Below are positions 59,707 through 64,000 of a stretch of DNA of 64,000 nt, piece after piece. The position numbers were made by a program, and so were the translations under genes. The stretch comes from Naegleria lovaniensis (taxonomy: Eukaryota > Heterolobosea > Eutetramitea > Acrasida > Naegleriidae): assembly GCF_003324165.1 (NCBI RefSeq), contig NW_025407858.1:56467-120466 (forward strand). Direction: 5' to 3'. Within the stretch, counting starts at the first letter, position 1; every line of letters begins with the position of its first letter. The notes below the pieces were generated by a model that saw only the letters and a program-made list of their open reading frames with translations, had not been told where the DNA came from and searched no databases.

Positions 59707-61122
59707 ATGGTAGAAAAGAAGGCATCTAGCAGAAAGAACTCTAACGGTAGCTCACTCTTCACTGCCGAAGATGATCAAAAACTCATCGAAGGATACAAGA
59801 AGTATGGTAATAATTGGAAGGATATCTCCCGAGAATATTTCAACGGTCGATTCAAGACCAATCAGCTTTTCCAACGTTACAAGAGAGTTCTCGTTGCTAA
59901 GGATAAGGAATCCACTTGGTCCAAGAACGAAGACATTGAACTCCTCTCTGTGTATCACCACTTTGAGGGATCTTGGATTCAAATGAGCAAAAAGTACTAT
60001 AAGGACACCAGAACAGACAACCAACTCTCAAACAGATGGGCTTCTCTGAAGAAGAGTTGCTGCCTCATTGACACCTTTTCCAAGTTGAAACCAAACATTA
60101 AGAAGGATCTCTACACATTTTACAAAAAGGCAAGAAAGACCACTGGTCCAGACAGTATTAGGGAAACTAACTTTACTGAAATTGTAGAAATTCCAGAAGA
60201 GGCCTTCCCAAAGATTTACCTTGGTGAAGGACGAAGAGTGCAAAAGGAAAGCTCTTCGAAGAAGAGAAAGACAGCTCCAAAGAGAGAATTGCCAACTGAA
60301 ACCTCAACCAAGAAGAGAAAGACATCTTTTATTGTTGAAGACGATGAAGACGATTCTTCCTCTTCAGAAGACGAAGATGAAGTGTCAACCAATGACGATA
60401 TTGCCATGTTACCAAGAACCACACGAGGTCAACGAGTCAACTACTCCAAGATGCTTAGCGACGAGGGAGAAGATGACAGTGCCACTAATGAAGACGATGA
60501 ATACGTACCAAAGGAAGAGGAAGAAGAAGCTGTAGTGCTACCATTGCCAGCCCAAAAGCAACAACAACCACAAGCCTCTTATTATCATCCACTCAGCCAA
60601 CTCTCCAAGCAACAAGTTGAATGGTTGCAAGCTCAAAAGTGTCCATCCAAGAGATCCTCATCCAGCACTGCTCCAGTTTTTGTTACGAACAGTGTTGATC
60701 TTGCCTGTGACGAAGATATTGTTGCTCCACAACAAGCACAACAAGTCTTCGTGCAACCTCAACAACCAGTGATGGTCAAGATGGAGAAGCAAATCCAATA
60801 CACTGTCGTTGACAATCGTGACGTTAATCTCAATTTCAATGAAGAAGAGTGTTTGGAAATTGAACGATTCCTTGGTGCACCTTACAGCAACTTTGAGACT
60901 GAGCGAAACTACTCGATGGAAGACATTTTGGCCCAAACAAGAATCATTAAGGAATTCCTCGAACAGTCCAAGACAATCAAGCCACAAGAAGAGAATCCAT
61001 TCACTGCCATTCATGACGACTTTTGTGCAGAAGCCTGCAACAATGACATGTTTGATTTCTCGACTTTCAACAGAGCTCCAAAGTCACCTTTGCTGTTCGA
61101 TGACGATCTTGATTTCTTGTAA
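59707..61122 (+). CDS. Two-repeat Myb/SANT transcription factor
   Basis: 471 aa, no introns. Two Myb-like repeats: LFTAEDDQKLIEGYKKYGNNWKDIS (residues about 17-62) and TWSKNEDIELLSVYHHFEGSWIQMS (about 70-115). Each has the spaced aromatic residues of an R2R3-type DNA-binding domain. Basic nuclear signals (SKKRKTAPKR, TKKRKTS) follow, then long acidic stretches (EDDEDDSSSSEDEDE), a Gln-rich middle and an acidic C-terminus ending DDDLDFL that could be an activation domain. Codons are strongly biased to C/G-ending forms (AAG, CTC, GAC), unlike most neighbours, suggesting high expression. It would bind DNA through the Myb repeats; targets are unknown. Confidence 0.9.
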   Translation: MVEKKASSRKNSNGSSLFTAEDDQKLIEGYKKYGNNWKDISREYFNGRFKTNQLFQRYKRVLVAKDKESTWSKNEDIELLSVYHHFEGSWIQMSKKYYKDTRTDNQLSNRWASLKKSCCLIDTFSKLKPNIKKDLYTFYKKARKTTGPDSIRETNFTEIVEIPEEAFPKIYLGEGRRVQKESSSKKRKTAPKRELPTETSTKKRKTSFIVEDDEDDSSSSEDEDEVSTNDDIAMLPRTTRGQRVNYSKMLSDEGEDDSATNEDDEYVPKEEEEEAVVLPLPAQKQQQPQASYYHPLSQLSKQQVEWLQAQKCPSKRSSSSTAPVFVTNSVDLACDEDIVAPQQAQQVFVQPQQPVMVKMEKQIQYTVVDNRDVNLNFNEEECLEIERFLGAPYSNFETERNYSMEDILAQTRIIKEFLEQSKTIKPQEENPFTAIHDDFCAEACNNDMFDFSTFNRAPKSPLLFDDDLDFL

Positions 61123-61298
61123 ACCTGTTTACAGCAAGTTTACCTAATGATTCTCCAAACCTAACGTTAACCAACCATCCCTAGATCTCCTTCCACCGTA
61201 CACTTGAATATGTACATAACAACATTCTCTAATTTATAAAACAAATACTCTTACTTTAACATGTGTTGTTACTTGTGCTTATCGATCAATCGAAATCA

Positions 61299-62371
61299 CT
61301 ATTCCCATCTCAATAAACCTGCCACAGAATCCAAACCTGCTCTTGCTGCAGTTGGAGGTCGTACTCGAGGTTTCAACTCGATGTGATTGTCGTTGAGGAC
61401 CTTCCAGTAGTTGGTTGTAGGAAGCAGGTCTTTGGACAATTCAGCCTGTTGTATGAATGTCGTTGAAATGAAGTGTTGTATGATGATCAAGACATTAGAT
61501 TGAAATGTAATGAGGTATTGTATGCAGTTCATGATGGTGACAGGTCAAGAAGATGCAAAGTTGATGAGGTATGATGTCATAGTTGATTAGTAATGACAGG
61601 GTTGTAGGTAGCACAATTTGAAAAGTAAGTACAAATCAATGTTAAAATCATACAAACCTTAACATTCACCAGCGAGGATTGTTCAAACGACGACCTTAAT
61701 GCCATCGATGAGTTCTGCTTTTTTCCAACTTTACCAAAATCTGACACCTTTTTCTGGTCGTCTTTTGAGAGAGAAGATGGATCAAATGTGAGAATACTCT
61801 TGACATTTAGGTCTTCATTTGCATTGTCGCAGGTGGGATCACTTTCTGTGGTGGTTCTCTCTCGTGTTGGCGTAACTAATCGCCTTCTGTGCACTCCGCT
61901 TGTGTCTGGGGGATCAACAACAACATTTCTGGGTTGGTAAACACTTGCTGATTGTGGCCGTTTCCTCATGAGTCGCGGAGGTGGAGTCTTAGATTCCTCG
62001 TTACAATGAGTGCCACATCTTGCTTTCCTTCTTACTTCATTGACCAATTCTTTCGATGATTCATTGCTAACATTGGGTCGTTTTCGAGGTTTGTCCTTCT
62101 CTTGAGTGGCATTAAGGACAGTCTTTCGGCCAGCACTGAAATTGGCCTTTGGTATTCCATTGATGATAGATCCTCCCGGTAGAACACTACTCAGGCTCAC
62201 AGCTGCACTCTGAATACTTGTATTATTTCTATATTGATTATAATGATGGGATATTGAGGATGAAGACCTCACCGATGAAGCTGATTGAGGCCTACTCGAA
62301 GAAGGTGAGGATGAAACACGATTGGAGGCAACTACGACTGGACTCCCCCGAGATGAGGCTAGAGGACACAT
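61299..62371 (-). CDS. Uncharacterised basic Ser/Arg-rich protein, two exons
   Basis: Exon 62371-61658 joins exon 61445-61299 across a 212-nt intron (GTTTGT..CAACAG; phase 0), giving 286 aa. Without splicing the first frame would run into a hydrophobic nonsense tail. The protein is Ser/Arg/Pro-rich and basic, with RKRPQSASVYQPR and RRRLVTPTRE motifs that look like phospho-sites in microtubule-binding or RNA-associated proteins. The second exon adds a conserved-looking end (WKVLNDNHIELKPRVRPPTAARAGLDSVAGL). No domain is recognised. It converges on the Myb gene 176 bp away. Confidence 0.65.
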
Positions 62372-63374
62372 TTTTTAAAAGTATGTCTATGAGGGTGTTG
62401 TTGTAGGGGAATAGTTGTTGCAGCAAGTAAGGATGATACAACTCTTGAGAGAGAGAGAATATGATGAAAAACACAATTAAGGACGAGAGAATGGAACCAA
62501 ATACAGACTAGCCAGCACCAAGGGCTACTGATGATGATGAAGAGACTATTCCTGAAATGCCCGCTTGGGGGTTTGCTTCTTTTTTTTTTGGCCATACATC
62601 CACAAGCATTCGCTCGAATGGAAACGAGAGATTGAATTTGACATACACAAATGATAGAACTTGCTCTGGAAGTTTGTATTTCTGAGCTCGATGGGACAAG
62701 ATTGGAATACAAATGGAGTGTGTTAAGGGTCGATAGTTACATGTACACGAAATGACACGTCAAGACAAGGGTAGAATTTATGATGTATTTCGAATAGTTG
62801 TATTGAGGAATATAATACATCAAATAGGTTTATTTGTTGATCTACAGAGAGGCAATCAAGTGGCTTCAGTATGCTCATCAGCAAAAAGGCTCTTTTGTAA
62901 ACCATTCGTACGAACTGTGTTTGTTGTGAAAATCTATTTTCCATTTTCCCTGTCATTATACATATGACGGTGATTCATGACGACATCCTTTCAACACTGT
63001 TGCAAGATGTCGATTCATCTGTAAATAGTTTCTTTTCAAAGCATATGGGTACTTGTTGTTCGTACTGTTCATAATTGAAAATTGTTGAACCCAACCAAAA
63101 AAGTTTATTTCTTAATTTTATGTTATCAATATGACTCTGTGAGTTTTTTCACCTATTCGGCTATTCATAGGATTGAACAACAACTCTCTCTGTGAGAAAG
63201 AAGAAAGCAACGAGATGGAAATTGAATCCCGCCAAATTTTGTACATTTTTCAAACATTTAAAAAATACACGCAATAACCAACTAACTACAACATCCCCTT
63301 GAAAGAGGAGTCAATCACATCGGAATCTCTATACCCTTACACATCCAATACAAATCACACTAAAACTATTTATT
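62372..63374. other. Divergent promoter region, no gene seen
   Basis: 1 kb between the basic protein gene and centrin. Short frames on both strands show no start-stop logic or motif. It includes a T10 run near 62580 and A/C-rich DNA just before the centrin ATG. Confidence 0.45.
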
Positions 63375-63929
63375 ATGAGCTCCTTGAGAAAGACTGATTA
63401 TTTGAGAAAAGCCTCACCAACAACGTCGTTACCATCGAAAAGCGGCATCGGAAAGAGAATAAAATTGAGTGATGAACAAAAACAAGAAATTAAAGAGGCC
63501 TTTGAATTATTTGATACGGATAAAGATGGATATTTGGATGCACATGAATTTAAAGTTGCAATGAGAGCTCTCGGTTTCGACATTAAAAAAGAAGAAGTGC
63601 TGAGGTTGATGAGAGAGAATCTTGATGAGAGACCTCTTGACGATTCACATCCCATGATGATCAGCTCCGATTCATTTCTGCAGGTGATGACGGACAAGAT
63701 TTTAGAACGAGATCCGTTAGATGAAATTAAGAAAGCTTTTAAACTCTTTGATGAAGATGGAAATGGTAAAATAAGTTTAAAAAATTTAAAGAAAATTGCA
63801 AGAGAAATTGGAGAAAGTATGAGTGAGGAAGAGCTGCAAGCAATGATCGACGAGTTTGATCTTGATAGAGATGGAGAAATTAATGAAAATGAATTCATTG
63901 CCATCATGAGCAATAATGATGATTTGTAA
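63375..63929 (+). CDS. Centrin (CETN3/Cdc31-like)
   Basis: 184 aa, no introns. A basic head of about 27 residues is followed by four EF-hand units. EF1 ([15 protein letters not shown]), EF3 ([15 protein letters not shown]) and EF4 ([15 protein letters not shown]) have intact calcium ligands. EF2 is degenerate and contains extra residues ([15 protein letters not shown]), so it should not bind calcium. Signature segments [32 protein letters not shown] and [15 protein letters not shown] match the CETN3/Cdc31 branch rather than centrin-1/2. Centrins build the contractile lattice of basal bodies and centrosomes and also act in mRNA export. An AATAAA lies right after the stop. Confidence 0.95.
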   Translation: MSSLRKTDYLRKASPTTSLPSKSGIGKRIKLSDEQKQEIKEAFELFDTDKDGYLDAHEFKVAMRALGFDIKKEEVLRLMRENLDERPLDDSHPMMISSDSFLQVMTDKILERDPLDEIKKAFKLFDEDGNGKISLKNLKKIAREIGESMSEEELQAMIDEFDLDRDGEINENEFIAIMSNNDDL

Positions 63930-64000
63930 ATAAAGAACTCCAAGTTGATAAATAATCAAAAGCAGTTTATCTTCTAATTAAATAACAGAACACACCTAAA

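Noticed and set aside
63398-63943. 181-codon minus-strand frame opposite centrin
   Set aside because: It mirrors the centrin codons exactly; the plus strand has clear EF-hands.
1-64000. CRISPR arrays, operons, ribosome binding sites, bacterial insertion sequences
   Set aside because: The window is nuclear eukaryotic DNA; no regularly spaced repeats or transposase genes were seen.

Overview
The window is nuclear DNA of a free-living protist, most probably a heterolobosean amoeboflagellate close to Naegleria. The reasons are an AT-rich genome with tightly packed genes on both strands (often 20-150 bp apart), few and short GT-AG introns (mostly 40-100 nt, donors GTAAGT/GTATGT/GTACGT), and a mix of typical eukaryotic genes (5S rRNA, capping enzyme, ESCRT-III, centrin, RNase H2, a Pol III subunit) with families expanded in amoebae (ankyrin, F-box/LRR, F-box-GTPase fusions, Sel1, DUF4116, RHS/Crinkler-like NTPases). 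The genus is an inference; no ribosomal SSU or mitochondrial sequence is present.

Layout. 1-8.9 kb: an ankyrin gene cut by the window edge, an F-box-GTPase fusion, a secreted Lys/Cys-rich tandem-repeat protein, a multi-pass membrane protein, an unknown gene, and a beta-propeller-like gene followed by its decayed copy. 9-14.8 kb: F-box/LRR protein, RNA polymerase III subunit RPC9, an RHS/Crinkler-like NTPase with a broken frame, and a low-complexity protein. 15-19 kb: NMN adenylyltransferase, a zinc-binding membrane protein, and a SprT/Spartan protease. 19.3-24.6 kb: two tandem Zn2Cys6 transcription-factor paralogs, the first carrying a 221-bp insertion with inverted ends. 25-31 kb: AT-hook protein, second F-box-GTPase, Sel1 protein, and an eIF2alpha-kinase-like protein ending in a U1/JAZ-type zinc finger and a dsRBD-like domain. 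31-43.7 kb: mRNA guanylyltransferase, desaturase, GH38 mannosidase, DUS1 tRNA-dihydrouridine synthase, Dpy-30-motif and IQ-motif proteins. 44-52.6 kb: DYRK kinase, CHMP3/Vps24, flavin monooxygenase, a Ser/Pro-rich protein, a 5S rRNA gene, and a DUF4116 protein. 52.7-64 kb: RNase H2A, a DEUBAD-like protein, a DEDD exonuclease/KH protein, an ATG-less open segment, a two-repeat Myb protein, a basic unknown, and a centrin.

Most genes are functionally unrelated neighbours. Possible themes are RNA metabolism and dsRNA sensing (guanylyltransferase, DUS1, exonuclease/KH, RPC9, 5S, dsRBD kinase) and flagellar or basal-body proteins (centrin-3-like, Dpy-30 motif, IQ motif), which would suit an organism that builds basal bodies de novo.

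Most exon structures below were deduced by eye from splice consensus, frame and family conservation. Each stated exon sum is a multiple of three. They are models, not transcript-verified. Three models need 8-nt exons.
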